A stretch of DNA of 64,000 nt from Spelaeicoccus albus (GCF_013409065.1 NZ_JACBZP010000001.1:3358518-3422517); one strand, 5' to 3'. Shown: positions 53,899-63,777, counted from the stretch's first letter. Notes: generated by a model not told the origin, from the letters alone. A program made the numbers and translations.

Positions 53899-55347
53899 TT
53901 GACGACGACGTCTGACATCTGCCGGAGATCCTGGGCAGATCGCGAGGCCATGGCCGAGGCCATGATCCCCTTGATCGGCCGCCTGTACCGCGACAACAAC
54001 GTGGTCGTGTCGATCCACGGCCGGTCGCTGATCAACCAGTCGGTGATCAGCATTTTGAAGGCACACCGCTTTGCCCGTCAGATCGACGAAGTCGAACTGC
54101 CGCTTGCCGAAACGCTGCCGATCCTCCAAACCCTTGCGGGGCTGGAACTCGGGCAGGCGTCCATTGACATCGCCCGGCTGAACGGGCGCTTCCACGACGA
54201 CGGGGCCGGTAGAACGCTCGAGGAGTTCCTCCGTGACGAGCTTTCCGACATCATCGGACAGTCCGGCAAGGACTCGTCGGGAAGTCGGGACGTCGTCCTG
54301 TACGGGTTCGGCCGCATTGGCCGGCTGTTGGCACGGATCCTCGTCGAGCACGCCGGCGGCGGCCACGGCCTGCGACTGCGGGCCATCGTCGTCCGCAAGG
54401 GCTCCGAACGCGATTTGGTGAAGCGGGCCAGCCTCCTACGCCGCGATTCGGTACACGGTCCGTTCAACGGCACCATCACGGTCGACCCGGAAGCGAACAC
54501 CATCACGGCCAACGGCACGCTGATCCATGTGATCCATTCCTCGGATCCGGCGGCCATCGATTACACGCAGTACGGCATCGAGGACGCAATAGTCGTCGAC
54601 AACACCGGCCGGTGGCGCGATGAAGAAGGACTGTCGCAGCACTTGCTCAGCAAGGGCACGTCCCGCGTCTTGCTGACGGCGCCGGGCCGGGGCGATCTGA
54701 AGAACGTGGTGCACGGCATCAACGATTCCGATATCACCGATGACGACGCCATCGTCACGGCCGCCTCGTGTACGACGAACGCCATCGTGCCGGTGTTGAA
54801 GGCCGTGAACGACGAATACGGAATCGTGCACGGGCACGTCGAAACCGTGCATTCGTTCACGAACGACCAGAACCTGACTGACAATTTCCACTCCGGCAAC
54901 CGGCGGGGCCGCTCGGCAGCGCTGAACATGGTGCTCACCGAGACCGGCGCCGCCAAGGCCGTGGCGAAGGCACTGCCGGAGCTCGCCGGCAAACTCACGG
55001 GCAACGCCATCCGGGTGCCCACGCCGGACGTGTCGATGGCCATCTTGAATCTCACGGTCGAGAACGGCGAGACGAAAGAGCGCGTGAACGCCTATCTGCG
55101 ACATATGTCGCTGGGGTCGTCGCTGCGCAAGCAGATCGACTACGTCGATTCGCCCGAGGTCGTGTCAACCGACTTCGTCGGGTCCCGCCGAGCCGGCATC
55201 GTCGACGGCCTTGCCACGATTTGCAGCGGAACGAACATCGTCTTGTACGTCTGGTACGACAACGAGTTCGGCTACAGCAGCCAGGTGATCCGAGTTCTCG
55301 AGGAAATGGCCGGCGTCCACCCGCTGTCGTTCCCGAAACTGTCATAG
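53899..55347 (+). CDS. Glyceraldehyde-3-phosphate dehydrogenase, long form with N-terminal extension
   Basis: A 482-residue GAPDH. The first 130 residues are a helical extension not found in the usual 335-residue enzyme. The dehydrogenase starts at VLYGFGRIGRLLARIL (GxGxxG about 136-142), with catalytic Cys291 in AASCTTNA, and VWYDNEFGYSSQVIRV closes the catalytic domain. This long type corresponds to the second GAPDH (GapB-like) of corynebacteria, associated with gluconeogenic, NADP-using activity there. TTG 53899 with AAAGG 6 nt upstream is the start; the open frame before it lacks a site. Confidence 0.9.
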   Translation: MTTTSDICRRSWADREAMAEAMIPLIGRLYRDNNVVVSIHGRSLINQSVISILKAHRFARQIDEVELPLAETLPILQTLAGLELGQASIDIARLNGRFHDDGAGRTLEEFLRDELSDIIGQSGKDSSGSRDVVLYGFGRIGRLLARILVEHAGGGHGLRLRAIVVRKGSERDLVKRASLLRRDSVHGPFNGTITVDPEANTITANGTLIHVIHSSDPAAIDYTQYGIEDAIVVDNTGRWRDEEGLSQHLLSKGTSRVLLTAPGRGDLKNVVHGINDSDITDDDAIVTAASCTTNAIVPVLKAVNDEYGIVHGHVETVHSFTNDQNLTDNFHSGNRRGRSAALNMVLTETGAAKAVAKALPELAGKLTGNAIRVPTPDVSMAILNLTVENGETKERVNAYLRHMSLGSSLRKQIDYVDSPEVVSTDFVGSRRAGIVDGLATICSGTNIVLYVWYDNEFGYSSQVIRVLEEMAGVHPLSFPKLS

Positions 55348-55408
55348 CAACGAAGAAGCCCCCACCCGGAAGGTGCGTCCGCCACGGACGCCACCGCAAG
55401 GAGATGAC

Positions 55409-55753
55409 ATGACCGACAAGTCCGCTGCCGCAGACGACCCCGATGCCAAGGCCAAGCAACGTGCCGAGGACGATGCGGTCATGGAACGGTGGGTCGCGTC
55501 CTTGACGTCCGCGCTGACCGATGCCGGACTTGATACCGGCGATCTGCACGTCGAGCTGGACGCCGTGCTCGGATTGGCCGGACATGCCGCCCACGCGGTG
55601 TTGCGCCCGGCCGCACCGCTGACCACGTTCGTCGTGGGATACGCCGCCGGGCGTGCCGCGGCGGGCCAGACGCCGTCGTCCGAGGCCGTGCAGCAGGCGA
55701 CTGCCACGGCTTTGCAGTTGACCCGCGAGTACCGGGCCGAACACCCCGCCTAA
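55409..55753 (+). CDS. DUF6457 domain protein
   Basis: A 114-residue soluble protein. The stretch VMERWVASLTSALTDAGLD and the later VLGLAGHAAHAVLRPAAPLTTFVVGY match the DUF6457 family, which in actinobacteria is found alone or fused to MobA molybdenum-cofactor guanylyltransferase. This fits the molybdoenzyme operon that converges on it. AAGGAG lies 5 nt before ATG 55409. Molecular function is unknown. Confidence 0.75.
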   Translation: MTDKSAAADDPDAKAKQRAEDDAVMERWVASLTSALTDAGLDTGDLHVELDAVLGLAGHAAHAVLRPAAPLTTFVVGYAAGRAAAGQTPSSEAVQQATATALQLTREYRAEHPA

Positions 55754-55755
55754 TT

Positions 55756-55835
55756 CTTCCGCAAAACGCGCCGCGACGTATAGCCCGCGCCGTCATGACG
55801 GCGCGTTCCTGACGCCGCGACGCGTTTTGCGGAAG
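55756..55835. repeat. Nested palindrome between convergent genes
   Basis: Outer 15-bp perfect arms (CTTCCGCAAAACGCG at 55756-55770 and its complement at 55821-55835) enclose a 20-bp perfect palindrome (55786-55805, centre TCATGA). It lies between the DUF6457 stop and the fdhF stop, so it probably ends transcription from both sides. Confidence 0.75.
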
Positions 55836-55863
55836 GGATGGCGCGGGGGTGGATGGCGGAAAG

Positions 55864-58170
55864 CTAGACGGGCACGGGGGCCGGCACCCGATCCAACCGG
55901 ACGATTATCGACTTCGACACGGGGGTATTGCTGCCTTCGGCCGTATAGTCGAGCGGGATCAGCACGTTGGCTTCGGGAAAATACGCAGCAGCGCAGCCGC
56001 GCGCCGTATCGTATTCGATGATCCGGCAGCCTTCGAGGACGCGATCGACGTCATCGGTCCATTCGCTGTGCACGTCCACGAATTCGCCGTCGTGCAGGCC
56101 CAGGTCGGCAAGATCGTCGGGGTTGACGAACACGACACGCCGCCCCTTCTTCACGCCGCGATACCTGTCGTTCAAGCTGTACATGGTCGTGTTGAACTGG
56201 TCGTGGGACCGCATCGTCTGCAACAGCAACCGCCCGTCCGGCACGACGAGGGTCTCCAGCTCGTTCACCGTCAACATGGCTTTTCCGGTCGCGGTCGGGA
56301 AAGTGCGGGAATCGCGCGGACCGTGCGGCAACACGAATCCGCCGCGCTGGCGCACCAGCTGGTTATAGCCGACGCATCCGGGGACGACGTTCGCGATGTG
56401 GTCGCGGATCGTGTCGTAATTTCGCTCGAACGCGGCCCAATCGGCGGTGCCGCGCACGCCGACGGCACGGGCCATCCGGGAGATGATCGCCACTTCCGAG
56501 AGCAGGTTGTCGGCGACGGGCTTCAGTTTGCCGGTCGACGAGTGCACGGCGCACACCGTGTCCTCGACGGTGACGAACTGCGGGCCGGAATCCTGATTGT
56601 CGATCTCGCTGCGGCCTTTGGTTGGCAGGATGAGCGCTTTCTCCCCCACCACTCCGTGCGAATGGTTGAGTTTGGTCGAGATCTGCACCGACAATTTCGT
56701 CCGGCGCAATGCCTCCTCGGCCGTCCCGGTGTCCGAGACGGCGCCGACGATGTTGCCGCCGAGCCCCACGAAAACTTTGACATCGCCGTCCCGCATGGCA
56801 CGGATCGCTTTGACGGCGTCCACCCCGTGCTTCCGCGGGGGGTCGAAGCCGAACTCGCGTTGAACGGCGTCGAGGAACGAATCCGGCATCTGCTCCCAGA
56901 TCCCCATGGTGCGGTCGCCTTGCACATTACTGTGCCCGCGGATGGGTGACGCACCGGCGCCGGGCCGCCCGATGTTGCCGCGCAACAGCAACAGATTCAT
57001 GATCTCTTTGATGGTCGGGACTGCCTTCTTGTGCTGGGTCAGCCCCATCGCCCAGGTGATGATGACGCGGTCGGCGCGCATGTACCTGTCGGCGAGCTCG
57101 TCGATCTCCCGCGCCTTCAAGCCCGTCGCTTGTTCGACGGCAGTATCGTCGAGGTGCGCCAGGTGGGCCCGCAATTCGTCCAACCCCTGGCAATGATCGT
57201 TTAAGAAGTCGTGGTCGAGCACAGTGCCCGGGGCCTTGTCCTCCGCGTCCAGCACACGCTTGGACACGGCCTGCATCAGGGCCATGTCGCCGCCCAGGCG
57301 GATCTTCATGAACTGATCGGCAAGCCCGGTGCCGTGTCCGAGGATGCCTTTCGGCGTTTGCGGATTCTTGTAGCGCATCAACCCGGCCTCGGGCAGCGGA
57401 TTGACGGCCACAATGTCGGCGCCGGCATTCTTGGCGTCTTCCAGCGCCGTGAGCATGCGCGGATGATTGGTGCCGGGGTTCTGTCCCATGATGATGATCA
57501 AATCGGACAGTTCGAAATCGGTGTACGCGATAGTCGATTTGCCGACGCCGATCACCTCTCCCATGGCGGTGCCCGTTGATTCGTGGCACATGTTCGAGCA
57601 ATCGGGCAGGTTGTTCGTGCCGAACGCGCGTGCAAACAGCTGATAGGCGAACGCCGCCTCATTGCTGGTGCGACCGCTCGTGTAAAAGGCCGCTTCGTCG
57701 GGCGAGTCCAGGCCATTCAATTCATCGGCAAGTATGGAAAACGCCTGGTCCCATCCGATCGGCCGGTAGTAGTCGACTCCGGCCGGTTTGTAGACGGGCT
57801 GCTTCAGCCGGCCCTGCTGGCCGAGCCAGTATTCGCTCTTGCCGGCCAGTTCGCGCACCGAATGCTTGCCCCAGAACGTTTCCGGCACGGTCAACGGCGT
57901 CGCTTCCCAGGTCAGCGCCTTGGCACCGTTCTCGCAGAATTCGAAGGTCTTGCGCTCGGGCGGGTCCTGCCAGGCGCAGCTCATGCAGTCGAAGCCGTCT
58001 TTCTGGTTCATGGCCAGCAGGCCCGTCATGCTGCGGGCCACGCCGACGTCCTTGAACGCCGGGCCCATTGAATGCGTCACTCCCGGGACGCCGGCGGCCC
58101 AATCCTTACGCTTGCCGACTTCCAAGTCCTTTTCCGCGACCTTGCCGACCACTGACTTTTTCTTGCTCAT
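55864..58170 (-). CDS. FdhF/YdeP-family molybdopterin oxidoreductase (formate dehydrogenase-like alpha subunit)
   Basis: A 768-residue molybdopterin bis(MGD) enzyme. The N-terminal CMSC (Cys62, Cys65) is a reduced form of the iron-sulfur motif. Other blocks are FYTSGRTSNEAAFAYQLFAR, PDCSNMCHESTG (cofactor/active-site region; no selenocysteine signal), GQNPGTNHPR, GNIGRPGAGASPIRGHSNVQ and the C-terminal MGD-binding domain from about 640. This is the FdhF/YdeP group, whose substrate is often unproved. No electron-transfer beta subunit is adjacent. ATG 58170 overlaps the fdhD stop (ATGA), tying it to its sulfurtransferase. Confidence 0.9.
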   Translation of the reverse strand: MSKKKSVVGKVAEKDLEVGKRKDWAAGVPGVTHSMGPAFKDVGVARSMTGLLAMNQKDGFDCMSCAWQDPPERKTFEFCENGAKALTWEATPLTVPETFWGKHSVRELAGKSEYWLGQQGRLKQPVYKPAGVDYYRPIGWDQAFSILADELNGLDSPDEAAFYTSGRTSNEAAFAYQLFARAFGTNNLPDCSNMCHESTGTAMGEVIGVGKSTIAYTDFELSDLIIIMGQNPGTNHPRMLTALEDAKNAGADIVAVNPLPEAGLMRYKNPQTPKGILGHGTGLADQFMKIRLGGDMALMQAVSKRVLDAEDKAPGTVLDHDFLNDHCQGLDELRAHLAHLDDTAVEQATGLKAREIDELADRYMRADRVIITWAMGLTQHKKAVPTIKEIMNLLLLRGNIGRPGAGASPIRGHSNVQGDRTMGIWEQMPDSFLDAVQREFGFDPPRKHGVDAVKAIRAMRDGDVKVFVGLGGNIVGAVSDTGTAEEALRRTKLSVQISTKLNHSHGVVGEKALILPTKGRSEIDNQDSGPQFVTVEDTVCAVHSSTGKLKPVADNLLSEVAIISRMARAVGVRGTADWAAFERNYDTIRDHIANVVPGCVGYNQLVRQRGGFVLPHGPRDSRTFPTATGKAMLTVNELETLVVPDGRLLLQTMRSHDQFNTTMYSLNDRYRGVKKGRRVVFVNPDDLADLGLHDGEFVDVHSEWTDDVDRVLEGCRIIEYDTARGCAAAYFPEANVLIPLDYTAEGSNTPVSKSIIVRLDRVPAPVPV

Positions 58171-59045
58171 GCCACACCTTCGCTCGTTGCCGGCTGCGAA
58201 CCGGCCATGCCGGCGATGCGTTCCTCGCCGGTGTAGACGACCATGGATTTGCCGCGCAGGAACCCGACAAGCGTCATCCCGGATTCGACTGCCAATTCGA
58301 CTGCCAGCGACGACGGCGCCGACACAGCCGTCAGCATCGGGATGCCGGCCATTGTCGCCTTTTGCACGAGTTCGAAGCTCGCGCGCCCGGACACCATCAG
58401 TACCGTCCGCCGGAGCGGAAGTCGTTCCTGGGTCAGTGCCCATCCGATAACCTTGTCGACGGCGTTGTGCCGGCCCACGTCTTCGCGGACGACGACGAGC
58501 TCCCCGTCCGCGTCGAACAAGCCGGCAGCATGCAGCCCGCCGGTCTTGTCGAAGACGTCCTGCCGGTCGCGCAGCCGATCCGGCAGCTCGGCCAGAATTT
58601 CCGGTTCCATCACGAAGTCGCTACGTGCCGGTTCGAACTTCGAACGGGTGCGGACGGCGTCAATGCTGGCTTTGCCGCACAGGCCGCACGAGCTTGTCGT
58701 ATAGAAATTCCGCTCCAGGCTCGGATCGAGCGGAGCCACGCCCGGGCCAAGCGTCACGTCAAGCACGTTGTACGTATTGCGCCCGTCGTCGTCCGTGCCG
58801 GCACAATAGCGTGCCGTCATCACATCGGACGCAGCCGATGCGACCCCTTCGGACACCAGGAAGCCGGCGGCCAACTCGATATCGTGGCCGGGCGTGCGCA
58901 TCGTGACCGACAGCGGGCGGCCGCCGACGCGGATCTCCAACGGTTCTTCGACGGCCAGCGAATCGGGTGCGCGGGTGATCCGGTCGCCGATCTCGCCATC
59001 GACGTGCACCCGTGCGACGCGCCGCCTTGCGGTTATCCTGCCCAT
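58167..59045 (-). CDS. fdhD: FdhD: sulfurtransferase for molybdenum cofactor sulfuration
   Basis: A 292-residue FdhD. The cysteine pair CGLCGK (Cys120, Cys123) carries the transferred sulfur, and the family blocks EEPLEIRVGG, TPGHDIELAAGFLVSEG and REDVGRHNAVDKVIGWA are all present. It moves sulfur to the bis-MGD cofactor before insertion into formate dehydrogenase-like enzymes, here surely the FdhF encoded immediately downstream. Confidence 0.96.
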   Translation of the reverse strand: MGRITARRRVARVHVDGEIGDRITRAPDSLAVEEPLEIRVGGRPLSVTMRTPGHDIELAAGFLVSEGVASAASDVMTARYCAGTDDDGRNTYNVLDVTLGPGVAPLDPSLERNFYTTSSCGLCGKASIDAVRTRSKFEPARSDFVMEPEILAELPDRLRDRQDVFDKTGGLHAAGLFDADGELVVVREDVGRHNAVDKVIGWALTQERLPLRRTVLMVSGRASFELVQKATMAGIPMLTAVSAPSSLAVELAVESGMTLVGFLRGKSMVVYTGEERIAGMAGSQPATSEGVA

Positions 59046-59072
59046 CTCTCGCTCCCGACTGACGACGCCGTG

Positions 59073-60155
59073 TCATCCACCGATGTACGACATTTCGATC
59101 TTTTGTCGCTTGGCCGTCTCCTGTCCGCGGCGCTCCGAGTAGTTGTCGGTACGCGCCCGCCAGAGATGGGCCATCACCGTGGCGATCTCGTCGTCGGTGC
59201 AGCCACCGCGCAGCAAAGCACGCAGATCGTGGCCGGCCGCCTGGAACAAACACGTGAACAGCTTGCCGTCGGCGGAGATCCGTGCTCGCGTACACGTACT
59301 GCAGAACGCCTGGGTCACGCTGGAGATCACGCCGATCTCTCCCCCGCCGTCGGTATAACGCCAGCGGCCGGCGACCTCTCCGGAGTAGTTCGGAGACGCC
59401 GGTTCGAGCGGCATCTCGTCGTTGATGCGGGCGATGACTTCGGCCGACGGCACGACTTCGTCGAGCTTCCACCCGTTGGACGTGCCGACGTCCATGAATT
59501 CGATGAACCTGACGATATACGGGGTGTCCTTGAAGTGCCGCGCCATGGGCACGATGTCCTGATCGTTCATGCCCTTCTTCACGACCATGTTGATCTTGAC
59601 GGGCGACAGGCCGGCCTCGTGAGCGGCGTCGATGCCGTCGAGGACCGAGCGTACCGAATAGTCGACGTCGTTCATGGCGCGGAACGTGTCCTCGTCGACC
59701 GAGTCCAGCGAGACGGTGACCCGGTCGAGCCCGGCGTCCGCGAGTTGCTGCGCTTTTCGGGCCAGAACGGAACCGTTGGTGGTCAATGCCACGTCCAGCG
59801 GCGTGCCGTCGGTGGTGGGAACGTCCTTGATCATCGAGACGAGTTTGTCGATGTCTTTACGCAACAGCGGTTCACCGCCAGTGAGACGTACCTTGCGGAT
59901 GCCGTGCGCAGCCGCGATGGTCGTCAGCCGCGTGATCTCTTCGAACGAAAGGAGGGACGCCTTGGGCAAGAACGCGTAGTCCCTGCCGAAGATCTCTTTC
60001 GGCATGCAGTAGACACATCGGAAATTGCACCGGTCGGTCACCGAGATGCGTAAATCGCGCAATGCGCGCCCGCGCGTGTCCTCGACGTGTCCCGTCGGGC
60101 TCTCGACCGTCTCCGGCACGTCCGAAACCTTTCGGAAATACAGCGGATCGGACAT
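59073..60155 (-). CDS. moaA: MoaA: GTP 3',8-cyclase (radical SAM)
   Basis: A 360-residue enzyme of the first molybdopterin step. The radical-SAM cluster is CNFRCVYC (Cys43, 47, 50), [10 protein letters not shown] binds SAM, and the C-terminal second cluster ligands are [18 protein letters not shown]. It ends in the GG typical of active MoaA. It begins the moaA-fdhD-fdhF operon, 27 bp before fdhD, with AAAGG before ATG 60155. No other moa genes are present in the window. Confidence 0.97.
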   Translation of the reverse strand: MSDPLYFRKVSDVPETVESPTGHVEDTRGRALRDLRISVTDRCNFRCVYCMPKEIFGRDYAFLPKASLLSFEEITRLTTIAAAHGIRKVRLTGGEPLLRKDIDKLVSMIKDVPTTDGTPLDVALTTNGSVLARKAQQLADAGLDRVTVSLDSVDEDTFRAMNDVDYSVRSVLDGIDAAHEAGLSPVKINMVVKKGMNDQDIVPMARHFKDTPYIVRFIEFMDVGTSNGWKLDEVVPSAEVIARINDEMPLEPASPNYSGEVAGRWRYTDGGGEIGVISSVTQAFCSTCTRARISADGKLFTCLFQAAGHDLRALLRGGCTDDEIATVMAHLWRARTDNYSERRGQETAKRQKIEMSYIGG

Positions 60156-60241
60156 GCTCACCACCTTTCGACTTCTCTTTCGACTCTATCGCGGAACGCG
60201 GCGATTTTGGGTGGCGCGCCCGGCTATTCGCAGTCAACTCG

Positions 60242-61483
60242 TCATTGCCCACCGCGAGCCGGCTGCCGACGGCTGCGGGCACGGTCAACGGAATACCAGG
60301 AAAGTGCCGCCGCCATGACGATCGCCAAGATGAGCCACGCCGTCCGGTATCCGACAGCAACGAGGAGATATCCGAAAATGATCGGGCCCGCCGCGTGCCC
60401 GGCGTCCCAGAGACTGCCAAAGACTCCCATGGCGGCGCCGAAGCTCTTGCCAGCCGCCAAATCGCCGATCAACGCGGTGGTCGCCGGCGTCACGATCCCG
60501 GTGCCGGCGCCGAACACGGCCGCGATGATGATGAGTTCGACGAAACCGGAGGCGTACGGGATTCCAATGAGCGCCCCGATACAGATCAGGCTGCCGGCAA
60601 CGATGAACGGCGTCCGGCTGCCGAGGCTGTCGGAGAACCGTCCAATGAGCGGCCGACCGACAATCGACACGACCCCCTGCGCTCCGGCGACGACCCCGAT
60701 CTGCCAGACACGCAGTCCGATAGTCAACGCAAAGATCGGTAGATACGCCTGCACCGATCCGATGCCGACCCACATCCCGGCCTCGACCAGGCTCACGACT
60801 CGCACACGCGGGTCGGCCACGATCTGCCGGACGCCGGACGCCGCTTCGGCGACGACCGCGCGCAACGTTTTCGCCGGGTCGGCGGTCGCCGTCCCGATGC
60901 TGCGCGGCACACGGGTCATGACGAGAAGCGCCGCCACACCGATACCGCCCGCGATGAGGAACGTCGCCGGGAAGTTTGAAACCGTCAGCGCCAGGACCAC
61001 CCCGCCGGCGACGGGGCCGAGCACGATTCCGACGTTCTCGGCCGCGTTGTAAATCCCCAGCTTCCTGCCCCGCGACTCCGGGTAGGTCTTCGCTACGAAC
61101 GCCGACGCGGGCGGCGAGTACAAGGCCGTGGCCAGGCCGTGGACGAACCGGACGACGAGAAGCACCGGCCACACGAACGCCAGCAAATACAGAAACGGGC
61201 CGCCGGCTTTCACGACTGCTCCGGCCAGCATCATGCGGCGGACTCCGAACACATCCGACAGGGCGCCGGCAGGCATCTTCACGGCGATGCCCGTGATGGT
61301 CACGGCTCCCACAATCAGCCCGATCAATTGCACCGGGGCGCCGATGTGTTTGGCGTACAGCGGTGTGACGGGGCTGCGCATCATCTCGTAGCTGAGCCGG
61401 CCCAGCAGACCGACGGAGCATACCAGCGCGAACGGTGAAGCCCAGCCGCGCATCCCGTGCATCCAACGACTCTTCATTGCCAT
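60242..61483 (-). CDS. MFS transporter
   Basis: A 413-residue permease with about 12 helices. GALSDVFGVRRMMLAG is the loop 2-3 motif, RFVHGLATALYSPPASAFVA the helix-4/5 region, and LIGRFSDSLGSRTPFI the matching loop in the second half. The PPASAFVAKTYPESRGRKLG segment is typical of drug/H+ antiporter-1 exporters. Substrate unknown. It shares strand with moaA but is separated by 86 bp. Confidence 0.87.
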   Translation of the reverse strand: MAMKSRWMHGMRGWASPFALVCSVGLLGRLSYEMMRSPVTPLYAKHIGAPVQLIGLIVGAVTITGIAVKMPAGALSDVFGVRRMMLAGAVVKAGGPFLYLLAFVWPVLLVVRFVHGLATALYSPPASAFVAKTYPESRGRKLGIYNAAENVGIVLGPVAGGVVLALTVSNFPATFLIAGGIGVAALLVMTRVPRSIGTATADPAKTLRAVVAEAASGVRQIVADPRVRVVSLVEAGMWVGIGSVQAYLPIFALTIGLRVWQIGVVAGAQGVVSIVGRPLIGRFSDSLGSRTPFIVAGSLICIGALIGIPYASGFVELIIIAAVFGAGTGIVTPATTALIGDLAAGKSFGAAMGVFGSLWDAGHAAGPIIFGYLLVAVGYRTAWLILAIVMAAALSWYSVDRARSRRQPARGGQ

Positions 61484-61781
61484 GGTCCTGCTTCGTGTCG
61501 ACAGGGACCATCGGTCGGATGACGGTTCTCCCGGACCGTTGGCCTGGGACGGCGGGTTCCTTCGCCGGTTCGTTCAGGATAACCGTTCGGGAAAGCTGCA
61601 CGCAGGCCGCCGGCGAGCGCGCAGAATTGCTTATCCACGACCGGCGGGTGCAAGCGTTGTATAGTCAGGGTTGTCCGATCACGAACGGCGGAGGGGCTCG
61701 CCGTCATCAATTTCGGCTTCGACCGACAACGGTCCCTACCCTGCGGTGACATTCACCGCCTCGAGGTAGGAGAGCCGAATC
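61484..61781. promoter_or_regulatory. Divergent MFS / enolase spacer
   Basis: A 298-bp region without a supportable gene. TATAGT at 61660-61665 is a plausible -10 for the enolase gene, and GGTAGGAGAG (61764-61773) is its ribosome site. Confidence 0.35.
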
Positions 61782-63068
61782 ATGACAAGTATCGACATCC
61801 GGTCCGTGCGCGCACGCCAAGTGCTCGACTCCCGGGGGTATCCCACCATCAAAGTTCGCCTGGATTTGGACGACGGCCGGTACGCCGTCGCCGCGGCGCC
61901 CGCCGGCGCGTCCACCGGCAATCACGAAGCGGCGGAACTTCGCGACCGTGACAGCCATTACGCAGGCCGCGGCGTGCGATTGGCGGTCGAAGCGGTCGAC
62001 AGCGAAATCAATGACCTGCTGGCCGGCCGGACGTGGGACAGTCTGCAGGATCTCGACGATGCCATGCGGGCGCTCGACGGCACCCCGCAGAAGCTCCGGC
62101 TGGGAGCGAATTCGATGGTTGCGGTCTCGATGGCGGCGGCACGGGCTTTCGCGCTGGTGGACGATCTGTCGCTGCACAGCTGGATTCGCCGCTCTCTGGA
62201 TCGGGCCGACATCCTGCCGGTACCGCATTTCAACGTGCTCAACGGCGGCGAACATGCACGGAATCCGCTGGACTTCCAGGAATTCATGATTGCCCCGGTC
62301 GGCGCGGCCGATCTGCCCGAAGCCATCGAATGGGGCGCCGCCGTGTACCACAGCCTCGGTGGCTTGCTCCGCCAGCTCGGACTGTCGACCGGTCTCGGGG
62401 ACGAGGGCGGATTCGCGCCGGACATCAGTTCGCCGGAACAAGCGCTCGACTTGGTTGTGGACGCGATCAAACACGCCGGGCTCGAAGCCGGCCCGGGCGG
62501 TGTGGCCATTGCGCTCGATCCCGCCGCAAACGGCTTCTTCCACGACGACGGCTATAAGGTCGCTGGAAAATACTATTCGAGCCGCGAGTTGATCGACTAT
62601 TACGCGCAATTGGTGACGGATTACCCGATCCGCAGCCTCGAAGATCCGCTGGCCGAGGGCGACTTCGAAGCATGGCCGATCATCACGAACACTCTTGGCA
62701 ACGCCGTGCAGATCGTTGGCGACGACGTGTTCGTCACCGACCCCGACCGCGTACTCAAGGGCGCACGCGAACACACCGCCAACGCCGTCCTGATCAAACC
62801 GAACCAGATCGGCACGGTGAGTGAGACGTTCGAGACGCTCCGGGTCGCCGATTCGTGCGGCTTTGCGGCGATGGTGTCACACCGCTCGGGCGAGACGACT
62901 GACAGTTTCGTGGCCGATCTTGCCGTGGGGTGCGGCTGCGGCCAGCTGAAATCCGGAGCTCCGGCACGCGGCGAGCGCGTCGCGAAATACAACAGGCTGC
63001 TCGATATCGCGGCAAGCGACCCCGAGATGCCCTACGGGCCGGCAACTCCGCGCAACGAACTGAAATAG
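61782..63068 (+). CDS. Enolase, divergent paralogue type
   Basis: A 428-residue enolase that should interconvert 2-phosphoglycerate and phosphoenolpyruvate. Catalytic residues are kept: Glu208 in GDEGGFAP, Lys339 in LIKPNQIG and Lys390 in KSGAPARGERVAKYN. Metal ligands are Asp246, Glu287 (SLEDPLAEGD) and Asp314 (VGDD). Several canonical positions differ, for example NGGEHARNPLDFQEF in place of NGGxHADNxVDxQEF. The usual actinobacterial eno lies next to a ftsB/divIC gene, absent here, so this is probably a second enolase. Confidence 0.9.
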   Translation: MTSIDIRSVRARQVLDSRGYPTIKVRLDLDDGRYAVAAAPAGASTGNHEAAELRDRDSHYAGRGVRLAVEAVDSEINDLLAGRTWDSLQDLDDAMRALDGTPQKLRLGANSMVAVSMAAARAFALVDDLSLHSWIRRSLDRADILPVPHFNVLNGGEHARNPLDFQEFMIAPVGAADLPEAIEWGAAVYHSLGGLLRQLGLSTGLGDEGGFAPDISSPEQALDLVVDAIKHAGLEAGPGGVAIALDPAANGFFHDDGYKVAGKYYSSRELIDYYAQLVTDYPIRSLEDPLAEGDFEAWPIITNTLGNAVQIVGDDVFVTDPDRVLKGAREHTANAVLIKPNQIGTVSETFETLRVADSCGFAAMVSHRSGETTDSFVADLAVGCGCGQLKSGAPARGERVAKYNRLLDIAASDPEMPYGPATPRNELK

Positions 63069-63082
63069 CGAAAGGACTCTCC

Positions 63083-63682
63083 ATGACCATCGACACGCGG
63101 GACATCTACCTGGCCAGGCACGGCGAAACCGCGTTCAATGCCGACGGCAGGCTGCGCGGACTGGCCGACCCACCGCTCAACGACACAGGCGTCGCCGAAG
63201 CCGAGCGACTGGCCGACGCGCTGGCACGCCGTCTGACCAGCGAGCCGAACAGCGCCGCGCCGCACGTCTTGTCGAGCCCGCTCGACAGAGCGGTTCACAC
63301 GGCTCGCATCATTGCGAGCGCCCTGGGTGCGACCAATGCCGTCGACGAACGGTGGAACGACCGCGATTACGGCCCGCAAACCGGCAAGATCAAATCCGAG
63401 GTCATCGAACGGTGGGGCAGCGTGGACGACGCCCCCGGTGTCGAACCGCTGTCGGCGGTCGTCGCCCGTGTCCGGCCGGCACTGGACGCCGCTCCACGGG
63501 AAATCGCGGACGGCCCGATCGTGATCGTCACCCACGATGCCGTGATCCGCGCGCTGATCCGCGATCTCGACCCACGCCGTCCGGCCCTCGAATCGCCGAC
63601 CGCCAGTTGGAACCATCTGCGGGGCCGCGCCGGCTGCTGGGAGATCGCCGCCGTCGACCGCAAGCCCGGTGCAGGGGCATAA
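63083..63682 (+). CDS. Histidine phosphatase / phosphoglycerate mutase-like protein
   Basis: A 199-residue member of the histidine phosphatase superfamily. LARHGETAFN (RHG motif, His at about residue 13) holds the phosphoacceptor, SSPLDRAVHTARII supplies the second arginine, and VTHDAVIRALI the second catalytic histidine. It follows the enolase by 14 bp with AAAGGA upstream, so the two are cotranscribed; the enzymes could act on neighbouring metabolites. Whether it is a mutase or a phosphatase is not decidable. Confidence 0.88.
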   Translation: MTIDTRDIYLARHGETAFNADGRLRGLADPPLNDTGVAEAERLADALARRLTSEPNSAAPHVLSSPLDRAVHTARIIASALGATNAVDERWNDRDYGPQTGKIKSEVIERWGSVDDAPGVEPLSAVVARVRPALDAAPREIADGPIVIVTHDAVIRALIRDLDPRRPALESPTASWNHLRGRAGCWEIAAVDRKPGAGA

Positions 63683-63777
63683 TGGCGGGCATTTGCGTGT
63701 TCTACGGACACCGGATGGAGCTCCGGGACGGCGCCCACGCGGCTGATGGCTCCTCAGGACGGTGGGAGGCGTCATGA
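63682..63777 (+). CDS. Possible 31-residue small protein coupled on both sides
   Basis: The ATG overlaps the phosphatase stop (TAATG) and the TGA overlaps the next start (ATGA), the arrangement of translationally coupled genes. The product would be 31 residues, Gly/Ala/His rich, with no recognised motif. Coding is not proven; the frame may simply bridge two genes. Confidence 0.35.
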   Translation: MAGICVFYGHRMELRDGAHAADGSSGRWEAS

